A stretch of 64,000 nt of DNA. Origin: Halorubrum aethiopicum (GTDB taxonomy: Archaea > Halobacteriota > Halobacteria > Halobacteriales > Haloferacaceae). The stretch lies in the NCBI RefSeq assembly GCF_001542905.1, contig NZ_LOAJ01000001.1, positions 2,976,001 through 3,040,000 on the forward strand, in the 5' to 3' direction. The translations under genes were made by a program, and so were the position numbers. Of the stretch, positions 25,212 through 32,944 are shown one piece after another (the first letter of the stretch is position 1; each line of letters starts with the position of its first letter). The notes beneath the pieces are model-generated. The model saw only the letters and a program-made list of their open reading frames with translations, was not told the origin of the DNA and searched no databases.

Positions 25212-25943
25212 ATGGATCTCCGCGTACAGGGGGACGTTCCCCCCGACCCGTTTCTCGGCGCCGCCGACCTGTTCGAAACCGAGTTCTCGCTCGACGACCC
25301 CGTCTACGTCAAGGTCCGGGACGATCCCGACGAGCGGACGTGGGCCGGCCACTACGCCGACCACCACGTCCTCAACGTCTCCCGACGCGCCGCCACGAGC
25401 GCGATGGCCCGCGAGCTGGCGGTCCACGAGCTCTCGCACATGGCCCGGTACGAGGAGGGCCACGCCTCACACCTCCAGTCGACCGAGGAGGCGCTCTACC
25501 TCGGGCTCGCCGGCGAGACCGTCGAGCGGCGCAAGCTCGCGCACTGTTACCAGATCGCGAATCACATGAAGGACATCTACGCCGACGACATCACGCTCTC
25601 GGTCGCGCCCGCCGACAAGCTGGTCGGCTTCCTCGAGTCCACGCTGGCGACGGCCGTCGCGGACCGGCCGGCCCCGGACCGGGCCGGGTCGCCGCCGGTG
25701 ACCGCCGGGGCCGACCCGGACATCACGGCGGTGAACGCGGCGTTCGCGCTGGCGCTCGTCGAGCGGCACGACCTCGCGGAGCCGAGCCACCGCCTGTACG
25801 ACCTCGCTCGTGCGGCCGAGAGCGACGCCGCGGACGTCGACGTCGACGGGTTCAAACGGCGGTTCCTGGACCTCGGCCCGGACCCGACGGAGAGCGCCTA
25901 CCGGAAGGCGCTCGTCTCGGCCGCGCGCGCGTACGCCGTGTGA
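25212..25943 (+). CDS. DUF5781-like protein with a zincin-type HELSH motif
   Basis: 243 residues. The noteworthy part is HELSH at residues 72-76, in AVHELSHMARYEEGHASH, which has the HExxH pattern of zinc metallopeptidases, with Glu81, Glu82 and His84 as possible third ligands. The rest is conserved in archaea (DUF5781, by memory) without a known function. No signal peptide, so it would act inside the cell. ATG 25212 is chosen over an in-frame start 81 bases upstream. Its stop codon is the first three bases of the 25-bp tandem repeat. Confidence 0.75.
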   Translation: MDLRVQGDVPPDPFLGAADLFETEFSLDDPVYVKVRDDPDERTWAGHYADHHVLNVSRRAATSAMARELAVHELSHMARYEEGHASHLQSTEEALYLGLAGETVERRKLAHCYQIANHMKDIYADDITLSVAPADKLVGFLESTLATAVADRPAPDRAGSPPVTAGADPDITAVNAAFALALVERHDLAEPSHRLYDLARAAESDAADVDVDGFKRRFLDLGPDPTESAYRKALVSAARAYAV

Positions 25944-26114
25944 CGAGACTGACTGACGCGTCGAGTGACGAGACTGACTGACGCGTCGAGTGACGAGACT
26001 GACTGACGCGTCGAGTGACGAGACTGACTGACGCGTCGAGTGACGAGACTGACTGACGCGTCGAGTGACGAGACTGACTGACGCGTCGAGTGACGAGACT
26101 GACTGACGCGTCGA
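25941..26114. repeat. Seven-copy 25-bp tandem repeat (minisatellite)
   Basis: Copies begin at 25941, 25966, 25991, 26016, 26041, 26066 and 26091, and are identical except that the last loses its final base. Each unit starts tgacgagactgactgacgcg and ends tcgag, contains the palindrome GACGCGTC, and with the next unit can form a CGTC-gagt-GACG hairpin. The DUF5781 stop codon TGA is the first three bases of copy one, so the array probably grew out of that gene's 3' end by slippage. Since 25 is not a multiple of 3, every frame is entered in turn. It sits between two convergent genes. Confidence 0.97.
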
Positions 26115-26154
26115 CGCCCACCTCCTCGGCAGCGTCGGCGCGCCGCCGGCCGCG

Positions 26155-27525
26155 TCAGTCCGCCTCGTCGGCCTGTAGCTCGTCCGAGTCGGCGGTCGAC
26201 GGCTCGTCCGTCTCCTCGAGGACCGTGACTCGGGCCTTCATGATCCGCGTGTTGTCGACGCGTTCGATTCGGATCCGGACGCCGTCGAACTCGATCTGTT
26301 CGCCCTCCTCGACGAGCCGGCCCGCGCGGTTGAACACGAATCCCGCCAGCGTCTCGAACTCCTCGCCCTCGGGGAGGTCGATGCCGAGGATCTCGTTGAC
26401 CTCGTCGATGTTGACCTCGCCCCGAACGAGCGCGACGTTGTCGTCGAGGAACTCGACGGGGGCGTCCTCGTCGCCCTCCAGGATCTCGCCGACGATCTCC
26501 TCGGCCATGTCCTCCAAGGTGATGATCCCCTCCGTCGTCCCGAACTCGTCGATGACGGTCACCATCTGGAGGCGGTTCTCCTGCATCTCCGCGAGCAGCT
26601 CGTCGGCGTTCTTCGACTCGGGGACGTGAAGCGTGGGCTTCACGACGCGCGCGAGCGACGGCTCCCCCTCGGAGTAGCGCAGCTCGCGGACCAGGTCGCG
26701 GACCGTGACGACGCCGACGATGTTGTCGAGGTTCCCCTCGAAGACGGGAACGCGCTCGTGGTCGGCGTGGATACACGTCTCGATCGCCTCCTCGACGCTG
26801 GACTCCTTCGCGACCGCCGTGACGTCGAGTCTGGGCGTCATCACCTCCTTGGCGATGGTGTTGTTGAACCGGAAGATGCGGTCGAGCATCTCGCGTTCCT
26901 CCTCCTCGATGACGCCCTCGCGCTCGCCCGTCTCGATGATGTCCTGGATCTCGTCGCGGGTGACGTAGGAGGTCTCGATCGCCGACCGGCCGCCGGTGAC
27001 CTTGTTGACGACGCGCGTCAGGTAGTCGAAGAGGACGACGAGCGGGAAGAGGACGTACTCCGAGAGCTTCAGCGGACGGGCGATCCGGAGCGACCACGAC
27101 TCGGTGTTCTCGACGGCGTACGACTTCGGTGCGCTCTCGCCGAACAGGAGGACGAGCGCCGTGATCCCGAACGTGGCGATGGTGACGGCCTGTCCCTGGC
27201 CGAACCCGAGATAGACGAGCAGTCCCGTCGAGATGGACGACATCGCGACGTTGACCATGTTGTTCCCGACGAGGATGGTGATGAGCAGGCGGTGTGGGTC
27301 GCTTTTCAGCGCCTGTACCGTCTCCGCTCCGGGGATGCCGTCCTCGACCAGGCTGTCGATCCGGTGTTGCGGGAGCGAGAACAGCGCGATCTCCGAGGAG
27401 GAGAAGAACGCCGACAGCGCGATCAACACGAGGATCGTGAGCGCGCCGAGGAGAGCCACAGTGGTGTCTCCCATCACCGGTAGCTGGAGCGGGCCGACTG
27501 TCAGCACGCTTGACGATAAGCCCAT
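26155..27525 (-). CDS. CNNM/CorC-type (HlyC/CorC) transporter-associated protein with CBS pair
   Basis: 456 residues. Residues 1-190 form the DUF21/CNNM membrane domain with four helices, starting AFFSSSEIALFSL and including VGNNMVNVAMSSI and LLFGESAPKSYA. A CBS pair follows (about 215-335; VMTPRLDVTAV, VPVFEGNLDNIVGVVTVRDL, VTVIDEFGTTEGIITLEDMAEEIVG). The C-terminal CorC/HlyC domain ends with TLAGFVFNRAGRLVEEGE. This family controls Mg2+ or Na+ efflux. ATG 27525 fits a TATA element (CCTTTAACTG, 27551-27560) at leaderless spacing. It converges on the DUF5781 gene across the 25-bp array. Confidence 0.92.
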   Translation of the reverse strand: MGLSSSVLTVGPLQLPVMGDTTVALLGALTILVLIALSAFFSSSEIALFSLPQHRIDSLVEDGIPGAETVQALKSDPHRLLITILVGNNMVNVAMSSISTGLLVYLGFGQGQAVTIATFGITALVLLFGESAPKSYAVENTESWSLRIARPLKLSEYVLFPLVVLFDYLTRVVNKVTGGRSAIETSYVTRDEIQDIIETGEREGVIEEEEREMLDRIFRFNNTIAKEVMTPRLDVTAVAKESSVEEAIETCIHADHERVPVFEGNLDNIVGVVTVRDLVRELRYSEGEPSLARVVKPTLHVPESKNADELLAEMQENRLQMVTVIDEFGTTEGIITLEDMAEEIVGEILEGDEDAPVEFLDDNVALVRGEVNIDEVNEILGIDLPEGEEFETLAGFVFNRAGRLVEEGEQIEFDGVRIRIERVDNTRIMKARVTVLEETDEPSTADSDELQADEAD

Positions 27526-27627
27526 TATCGCCCCAGTTCCGTCGGCACGCAGTTAAAGGGTTACCTTCGAACGTCCAGGCGTGCCGCGGCCGACACGATT
27601 ACCCCTCCCGCGGCCGAAGCGGGTGGT

Positions 27628-27900
27628 ATGACGGACCCACAGATCACCCTGTACCGACTACAGGCGTGTCCGTACTGCGAGCGGGTCGTGCGAACGCTCG
27701 ACCGCCTCGGCCTCGAGTACCGGTCGCGGTACGTCGAGCCGATGCACTCCGAGCGGAACGTCGTCAAGCGCGTCTCCGGCGCGCGGAGCGTTCCCGCGAT
27801 CGTCGACCGGAACACGGGCGTGACCATGTCCGAGAGCGCCAACATCGTGGAGTACCTCGAGGGCACCTACGAGGGCGCCGGCGCGGCGGGGGGTGCCTGA
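27628..27900 (+). CDS. Glutaredoxin/GST N-terminal domain protein
   Basis: 90 residues, one thioredoxin fold. The redox motif CPYC is at residues 14-17 (LQACPYCERVVRTL), the cis-proline is in ARSVPAIVD, and SESANIVEYLEGTY matches the GST N-terminal consensus. It reduces disulfides with a low-molecular thiol, in haloarchaea probably gamma-glutamylcysteine. Its stop overlaps the next gene's ATG by one base (TGATG), so the redoxin is translated by termination-reinitiation. Confidence 0.9.
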   Translation: MTDPQITLYRLQACPYCERVVRTLDRLGLEYRSRYVEPMHSERNVVKRVSGARSVPAIVDRNTGVTMSESANIVEYLEGTYEGAGAAGGA

Positions 27901-28409
27901 TGCCCGACTTCGACGTCGTCGAGCTCCCCGAGGCGGACCACGTGACGGCCGGCGAGACCGCCCCCGAGTTCACCCGGCCGCTCGTCGGCGAGGAGTTCTG
28001 GGAGGACCGCTCGCTGTCGGCGGTCGTCGACGGGCCGACGCTGCTCGTCTTCCACCCGATGGACGGCGCGTTCCAGACGACGTACGTCTACAACGAGATC
28101 GACGACCGCGGGTGGGCCGACGCGCTCTCCGTGTACGGCGTCTCGATCTCCTCGCCGTACGAGCACAAGGACCTGCTCGCCGAGCGCGGCGACGGGGTTC
28201 GAGTCTTCTCGGACCCGAGCGCGGACGTGATCGAGGCGTACGGCGTCGCCCACGACATCGACGGGATGGCGGGGATCACGGAGACGCGCCCGGCGGTCTT
28301 CCTGCTCGACGACGACCGCGTCGTCCGATACGCCTGGGTCGGGAGCGAACACCCCTCCTTCCCCGACTACGACGCGGTCGAGGCGGCGATCGACGACCTC
28401 CGCGACTGA
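27900..28409 (+). CDS. Peroxiredoxin-fold (redoxin/AhpC-TSA-like) protein without cysteine
   Basis: 169 residues. The thioredoxin-like pattern is present: GETAPEFTRPL, LLVFHPMDGAFQTTYVYNE, VYGVSISSPYEHKDL, VFSDPSADVIEAYGV and RPAVFLLDDD-RVVRYAWVG. The residue that aligns with the peroxidatic cysteine (after PMD-x-x-F) is not Cys, and the protein has no cysteine anywhere. It therefore cannot be a normal peroxidase; a chaperone, sensor or binding role with the coupled glutaredoxin is possible. It starts at the ATG that overlaps the glutaredoxin stop. Confidence 0.85.
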   Translation: MPDFDVVELPEADHVTAGETAPEFTRPLVGEEFWEDRSLSAVVDGPTLLVFHPMDGAFQTTYVYNEIDDRGWADALSVYGVSISSPYEHKDLLAERGDGVRVFSDPSADVIEAYGVAHDIDGMAGITETRPAVFLLDDDRVVRYAWVGSEHPSFPDYDAVEAAIDDLRD

Positions 28410-28490
28410 GAGCCGACCCGCACGGCTCCGGGAGTCCCCCGAACGAGCCGACCCGCTATCCTTTTTCGATCCGAACGTCTACGCCGATCC

Positions 28491-29147
28491 GTGACCGACG
28501 ACGCCGACACGGGTGCCGAGGACCGACGACTCGACGCCGACGGATCCCCCGACGTGGACCGCGAGTCCCTCCGCCGGGCCGCCGACGCGGTCGCGGCCGG
28601 CGAGCTCGTCGTCTACCCGACGGAGACGGTGTACGGGCTGGGCGCGAACGCCCTCGACCCGAACGCGGTCGAGCGAGTCTTCGAGACGAAGGGACGCGAC
28701 CGCGACGACCCGCTCTCGCTCGGCGTCGCGAGCGTCGACGCCGCGTTGGGCCACACCCGACCGACCGCGCTCGCGACCGCGTTCTTGCGGGCGTTCCTGC
28801 CGGGACCGGTGACGGTCGTCGTCGAGCGGGACCCCGCGGTCCCCGACGCGCTGACCGGCGGCCGAGACCGCGTCGGCGTTCGCGTCCCCGATCACCCGAT
28901 CGCCCGCGCGCTCCTGGAGGAGACGGGACCGCTGACCGCCACCAGCGCGAACGTCTCCGGATCCGGCAGCGTCACCCGCGTCGCGGACCTCGACGAGCGA
29001 GTGCGCGACCGGGCCGCGGCGGTGATCGACGGCGGCGAGACCTCGGGCGCCGAGAGCACGGTCGTCGACCCCGAACGCGGCGAGGTACACCGACGCGGCG
29101 CGATGGCCGGCGCGGTCGAGGCGTGGCTCGCGGACCCGCCGGTGTGA
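28491..29147 (+). CDS. L-threonylcarbamoyladenylate synthase (Sua5/YrdC family)
   Basis: 218 residues from a GTG start. The YrdC core is clear: GELVVYPTETVYGLGANAL, ETKGRDRDDPLSLGV (Lys-x-Arg and Pro-L pattern), FLPGPVTVVVER, RVGVRVPDHPIARALL and TATSANVSGSGSV. It makes threonylcarbamoyl-AMP from threonine, bicarbonate and ATP for the t6A37 modification of tRNAs reading ANN codons. There is no Sua5 C-terminal domain, so it is the short YrdC form. An AT-rich ctttttcgatc just upstream is the probable promoter. Confidence 0.92.
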   Translation: MTDDADTGAEDRRLDADGSPDVDRESLRRAADAVAAGELVVYPTETVYGLGANALDPNAVERVFETKGRDRDDPLSLGVASVDAALGHTRPTALATAFLRAFLPGPVTVVVERDPAVPDALTGGRDRVGVRVPDHPIARALLEETGPLTATSANVSGSGSVTRVADLDERVRDRAAAVIDGGETSGAESTVVDPERGEVHRRGAMAGAVEAWLADPPV

Positions 29148-29209
29148 GATCGGGGGGAGAGACGACCGGAACGGGAGCCGAGAAGGGGATCGACGGCGTG
29201 GCCCGCCCG

Positions 29210-29476
29210 CTACACCGAGAGGTCGCCCGTCGCCTTGATCACGTCGAGCGCCTCGGCGTCGACGGTGTCGACGTCGAGCCAGTGGGGGACGTACTCGCGT
29301 TTCTCGTAGGCCTCGCGCTCGTCGGGGGTGCCGACGGTACACCAGAGCTGCGGCTCGTCGGGGCCGTGCCACCCGCCCTGCGTGCTGATCCCGAAACAGA
29401 CCAGCTCCTCGCCCTCGTACTCGATGATCGCGTCCCGACGGATGCCGGGGTCACCGCGGACGATGAGGTGTTGCAT
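29210..29476 (-). CDS. HAH_0734-family small conserved protein
   Basis: 88 residues, MQHLIVRGDPGIRRDAIIEY onward, with EELVCFGISTQGGWHGPDEP, LWCTVGTPDEREAYEKREYVPHWLDVD. The pattern matches the haloarchaeal HAH_0734 family, which is widespread in the class but has no known function. No membrane segment; two cysteines (VCFG, LWCTV). It converges on Sua5, leaving 62 bases between the stops. Confidence 0.85.
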   Translation of the reverse strand: MQHLIVRGDPGIRRDAIIEYEGEELVCFGISTQGGWHGPDEPQLWCTVGTPDEREAYEKREYVPHWLDVDTVDAEALDVIKATGDLSV

Positions 29477-29604
29477 GCTCCGAGGTTGGCGGGTTCATCG
29501 CTTAATCGCTTCGGTACGAGCGATCCGCCGTCGGGTGACCGACCCCGTCCCGGCGGCGGACGCCCGACGCGTATCCGCGTCGTATATTGTTCGATCACGA
29601 GTCG

Positions 29605-29620
29605 TTCGATCGCGATCGAA
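29605..29620. promoter_or_regulatory. Perfect 16-bp palindrome TTCGATCGCGATCGAA
   Basis: The 16-base sequence is its own reverse complement. It lies in the 309-base gap between the HAH_0734-like gene (start 29476, minus) and the universal stress protein (29786, plus), in the AT-rich half of the gap. The GATC-rich core could be a repressor site; the spacing does not decide which gene it controls. Confidence 0.45.
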
Positions 29621-29676
29621 AGAGATCGCACGTTCAATTATCTCCCGATCACAATCATCGATCAGTCTCGAGAGGG

Positions 29677-29700
29677 GATAGATAATGATAATCGTCTATC
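29677..29700. promoter_or_regulatory. Inverted repeat GATAGA-n12-TCTATC upstream of the universal stress gene
   Basis: Six-base perfect arms at 29677-29682 and 29695-29700 with an AT-rich spacer (taatgataatcg). Located 86-109 bases before the stress-protein ATG and just before the TATA-like tcgttaagtg (29711-29720). A candidate operator; no known motif recognised. Confidence 0.35.
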
Positions 29701-29785
29701 CTGTCGAAAATCGTTAAGTGAGTCGGGAGCGGATCCTACGATAGAACGGGCGAGCGTCCATCGGACGGCCCGTCGACCACCGACC

Positions 29786-30391
29786 ATGTCAGCAGACATC
29801 GACCCCGACGCGAGCCGCCACGGAGCAGAGCCGACCGTTCGGACCCCGGACGGGACGGGGATCGACGCGGCCGACCACGACCGCGACGCCGACGAGCGCG
29901 GGAGCCGCCCGGACCCCGCCGACGAGCCGGACGCCGACGCGGATCCGACCGCGGGGCCGGCCGCCGTCGGCCTCTTCGAGCGAGTGCTGGTCGTCACGGA
30001 CGGCACCGACGTCGGCGAGGCGGCCGTCGAGGCGGGGATCGACCTCGCGGCCGCACACGGCGCGACCGTGGACGCGCTGTACGTCGTCGACACGACCGAG
30101 GCGTGGGACATGGTGGTCGAGCGCCGCGAGCGCGAGGGCGAGGCCGCCGTGGAGGCAGCCGAGGCCCGCGGTCGCGAACGCGGCGTCGACGTCGAGAAGC
30201 GGTTCCGCTACGGCACCGCCCACGAGGAGGTGCTCGACTTCGCCGACGCTCACGGGGTGGATCTCATCGTGCTCGGCTCGGCCCGCCGGACCGGGCTCGA
30301 CCGGCTCGTTCACCCCGAACCGCTCCCGACGCGGGTTCAACGCGGCAGCTCGGTCCCCACGCTGGTGGTCGGCGTCGACGACGAACGCTGA
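29786..30391 (+). CDS. Universal stress protein with long acidic N-terminal extension
   Basis: 201 residues. Residues 1-62 are a disordered Asp/Pro-rich extension. From there a single UspA domain: FERVLVVTDGTDVGEAAVEAG, ALYVVDTTEAW, VDLIVLGSARRTGLDRL, then SSVPTLVVGVDD. The nucleotide-binding G-2x-G-9x-G(S/T) pattern is only partly kept (VLGSARRTG...RGSSVP), so ATP binding is doubtful. The 309-base upstream gap holds palindromes, suggesting regulated expression. Confidence 0.88.
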   Translation: MSADIDPDASRHGAEPTVRTPDGTGIDAADHDRDADERGSRPDPADEPDADADPTAGPAAVGLFERVLVVTDGTDVGEAAVEAGIDLAAAHGATVDALYVVDTTEAWDMVVERREREGEAAVEAAEARGRERGVDVEKRFRYGTAHEEVLDFADAHGVDLIVLGSARRTGLDRLVHPEPLPTRVQRGSSVPTLVVGVDDER

Positions 30392-30409
30392 CCCGGGTCG
30401 GACTCGTCC

Positions 30410-32230
30410 CTAGGGCGCGTAGTAGTACTCGCCGTCGCGCTTCTGTTGCCGGTCCTTCTGTGAGTCCGGCTTGTTGATCCGCGGGCGGCCGGTCCGCTCG
30501 TCGCGTCGGAACGTGATGTCGAGGTCGGCGAGGAACTCGTTCATCCCCTCGCGCATCTCCTGCGGGCGGGTCGCGCGACCGCGCTCGGCGGGCTCGCCGT
30601 CGAACACCATGAGGCGGTCCGCGAGCAGGTCGATCATGTAGATGTCGTGGTCGATCACCAGCACGGTCGCGTCGTGGTTCTCCGCGTACCGGCGGATCGC
30701 GGTGGTCGCGCGCACCCGCTGTTCGACGTCGAGGTGCGCGGAGGGCTCGTCGAGCAGGTAGAGGTCGGCGTCCTCCGAGAGACACGCCGCGATGGCGACG
30801 CGCTGGCGCTCGCCGCCCGAGAGGTCGACGAGGTCCTGTTCCATGATCCGGTCGAGCTGGAGCGGTCCCGCGACCTCCGTGTTCCAGTAGGAGCTGCCGA
30901 ACTCGTCGGTGATCGAGGAGAGGAACGCGTCGACCCGCATCGGCTGGTCGATCTCGATGTACTGCGGCTTGTACGCGATGTCGAGTTCGAACTCGAGCTC
31001 TCCGACATCGGGTTCCAGAGAGCCCGCGAACAGCTTCGCGAGCGTCGACTTCCCGATCCCGTTGGGACCGACGATCCCGAGCACTTCCCCTTCGTTGATC
31101 GTTCCGCCCTCGACGTGGAGTTCGAACTCGCCCTCGCCGTAGGACTTCTCGAGGTCCGGGTACTCCACGAGCGGCGTCCCCTTCGAGGAGACGCGCGGGG
31201 CGTGTTCCTCGAAGGTGATCGCGGAGGGGCGGATCCGCATGTTCTCGTTCTCGAGGTATCCCTTGAGATACTCGTTGATCCCGTTGCGGACCGACTTGGG
31301 GTCCGTGATGACCCCGTACGCACCCGGCTCCCCGTACGCGACGTGGAGGGTGTCGGCGAGCAGATCGAGGATCGCCAGGTCGTGTTCGACCACGAGCATC
31401 GACCGCTCGGATCCGGGGTCGTTCGCCAGCTCCTGGATCAGCCGCGCCGCGACCATCCGCTGGCCGATGTCGAGGTACGGCGTGATCTCGTCGAGGAAGT
31501 AGAAGTCGGCGTCGCGCGCCAGACACGCCGCGATCGCGACGCGTTGGAGCTCGCCGCCGGAGATCGAGTCGATGTCCTGGTCCATCACCGGGCGGATGTT
31601 GAGCCGGTCGATGAGGTCGTCGAGCACGCCGCGCTCGTCGGTGCGCTCGAGGAGGTCACGGGTGTTGCCGTCGAACTGCTTGGGGATCTGGTCGACGTAC
31701 TGGGGCTTGCGCGAGACCGTCACGTCGTCGGCCTCCAGCGCGGCGAGGTAGTTCTGGAGGCCCGTCCCGCGGAAGCGGTCGAGGACGCGCTCCCAGTCGG
31801 GCTCCGTCTCGTGGTCGCCGAGGTTCGGGACCCGCTCGCCCGCGAGCGCGTGGACCGCCGTCGACTTCCCGATCCCGTTGGGGCCCAGGATGCCGGTGAC
31901 CTTTCCGGGCTCGGGGGTCGGGAGCCCGTACAGCGCGAACGCGTTCTCGCCGTACCGGTGGACGGGGTCCTCCTCGAGCTCGGAGGGGAGGTTGATGATC
32001 TCTATCGCGTCGAAGGGGCACTTCTCGACGCAGATGCCGCAGGTCTCGCCGAGACAGATCTCCTCGGAGATCCGGATCTGGTCGGGGTCGCCCTCCTCGG
32101 CGTCCTCGCCGCGCTCGGTGATACACTCCTTTCCCGTCCGGTTCGGCGGGCAGTAGTTCGCACACTCGTAGTTACATCGGTCGGGCTGGCACCGATCCAG
32201 GTCCACGACCGCGATGCTGTCGTCGGCCAT
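30410..32230 (-). CDS. RLI/ABCE1 ribosome-recycling ATPase
   Basis: 606 residues. The N-terminal 8-Cys ferredoxin-like domain contains CNYECANYCP and CLGETCGICVEKCPFDAI. Two ABC modules follow: GPNGIGKST twice (first near residue 117, second near 382), signature SGGELQRVAI and LSGGERQRVAI, and Walker B FLDEITPYLD / LLDEPSAHLD. The hinge and the second module's end RKQ-rich tail complete a full-length ABCE1. With aRF1 or Pelota it splits post-termination ribosomes. It starts two bases after the stop of the EMC6-like gene. Confidence 0.97.
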   Translation of the reverse strand: MADDSIAVVDLDRCQPDRCNYECANYCPPNRTGKECITERGEDAEEGDPDQIRISEEICLGETCGICVEKCPFDAIEIINLPSELEEDPVHRYGENAFALYGLPTPEPGKVTGILGPNGIGKSTAVHALAGERVPNLGDHETEPDWERVLDRFRGTGLQNYLAALEADDVTVSRKPQYVDQIPKQFDGNTRDLLERTDERGVLDDLIDRLNIRPVMDQDIDSISGGELQRVAIAACLARDADFYFLDEITPYLDIGQRMVAARLIQELANDPGSERSMLVVEHDLAILDLLADTLHVAYGEPGAYGVITDPKSVRNGINEYLKGYLENENMRIRPSAITFEEHAPRVSSKGTPLVEYPDLEKSYGEGEFELHVEGGTINEGEVLGIVGPNGIGKSTLAKLFAGSLEPDVGELEFELDIAYKPQYIEIDQPMRVDAFLSSITDEFGSSYWNTEVAGPLQLDRIMEQDLVDLSGGERQRVAIAACLSEDADLYLLDEPSAHLDVEQRVRATTAIRRYAENHDATVLVIDHDIYMIDLLADRLMVFDGEPAERGRATRPQEMREGMNEFLADLDITFRRDERTGRPRINKPDSQKDRQQKRDGEYYYAP

Positions 32231-32231
32231 C

Positions 32232-32540
32232 TCAGAACGTCACCGTCGAGGTGAGAAGCACCGTGTAGCTGATGAACCACAGCGTGAACGTCATGAACGC
32301 CACGTAGAAGTTGTCCTTGATGCCGAAGTCGGCGATGTCGACGCCGAAGACGCTGTACACCGGGTACTGGAGGAACACGAACGCGCCGAGCACCACGAGC
32401 GCCATCGTGTCGGCGGCGGCGGCGGGATCGGTCCCGACGTAGACGGCCGACACCACGCCCGCGGCGATCCCCGCGAGACAGCAGATCGTGGTGACGACCA
32501 CGCTCCGGGCGTGCCCGGAGATCCCCGATTCGTCGCTCAT
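32232..32540 (-). CDS. EMC6-like small membrane protein
   Basis: 102 residues with three hydrophobic helices: VVVTTICCLAGIAAGVVSAV, MALVVLGAFVFLQYPVYSVFG and NFYVAFMTFTLWFISYTVLL. The middle DFGIKDNFYVAFMTFTLWF matches the archaeal EMC6-like (Rab5-interacting) family, whose eukaryotic member is a core subunit of the ER membrane protein complex that inserts membrane proteins. Start ATG 32540. Its stop and the RLI start are separated by one base, so the pair is an operon; that links a membrane-insertion candidate to ribosome recycling. Confidence 0.85.
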   Translation of the reverse strand: MSDESGISGHARSVVVTTICCLAGIAAGVVSAVYVGTDPAAAADTMALVVLGAFVFLQYPVYSVFGVDIADFGIKDNFYVAFMTFTLWFISYTVLLTSTVTF

Positions 32541-32800
32541 ACGTACGGATCCGCGATCGCCAGTGAAAAACCGTTCGTTCCGCTCACGTCCCTCCGGCCG
32601 TCGATCCGACCGCGTCCCGTCCGGGGGCCCGTCCGCTCGCGCCCCGTTCGTCGCCACACCCGTCCCGAACGTATCAGATCGCGTACTTTCCGATCGGGAC
32701 GACGAGCACGCCGGATCGAACCGGGATCGATCCGGAGGTCGCCGCCCGTCGGATCGGAGATATCCTACCGCGCGGCGAGCGCGCGCGAGGCGAGATCGCT

Positions 32801-32816
32801 GACTGACTGGTCAGTC
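32801..32816. promoter_or_regulatory. Near-palindrome GACTGAC-TG-GTCAGTC
   Basis: Seven-base perfect arms around two bases, in the 404-base gap between the EMC6-RLI operon and the HTH gene. The form resembles TetR-type operators. It lies about 130 bases before the HTH start and 260 before the EMC6 start. The rest of the gap (32541-32944) shows only promoter-like AT patches near its right end and no credible gene. Confidence 0.35.
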
Positions 32817-32899
32817 CATCGGCGGGTTTGCGGCATGAATGTCCGGATCTTGGACGGAGAACCAGCAATAAACGCCGATAAGACGGACGAGATCGGGGG

Positions 32900-32912
32900 T
32901 GTTGTATCAACA
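32900..32912. promoter_or_regulatory. Inverted repeat TGTTG-TAT-CAACA before the HTH gene
   Basis: Five-base perfect arms with a three-base spacer, directly before the TATA-like atttatg (32912-32918) of the gene starting at 32945. A site here would overlap the BRE element and could serve autorepression. Confidence 0.45.
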
Positions 32913-32944
32913 TTTATGCCCGTGTGCGGTTTCGGTTCATAGCG

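Noticed and set aside
25852-26121. An 89-residue minus-strand frame through the 25-bp array, with VSLVTRR-type repeats
   Set aside because: It is only the array read through in a stop-free frame; it has no promoter, no homologue that I recognise and an amino-acid make-up unlike haloarchaeal proteins.
32835-32941. A 35-codon frame starting MNVRILDGEPAINADK before the HTH gene
   Set aside because: It runs over the TATA element and inverted repeat of the next gene and has no conserved pattern.
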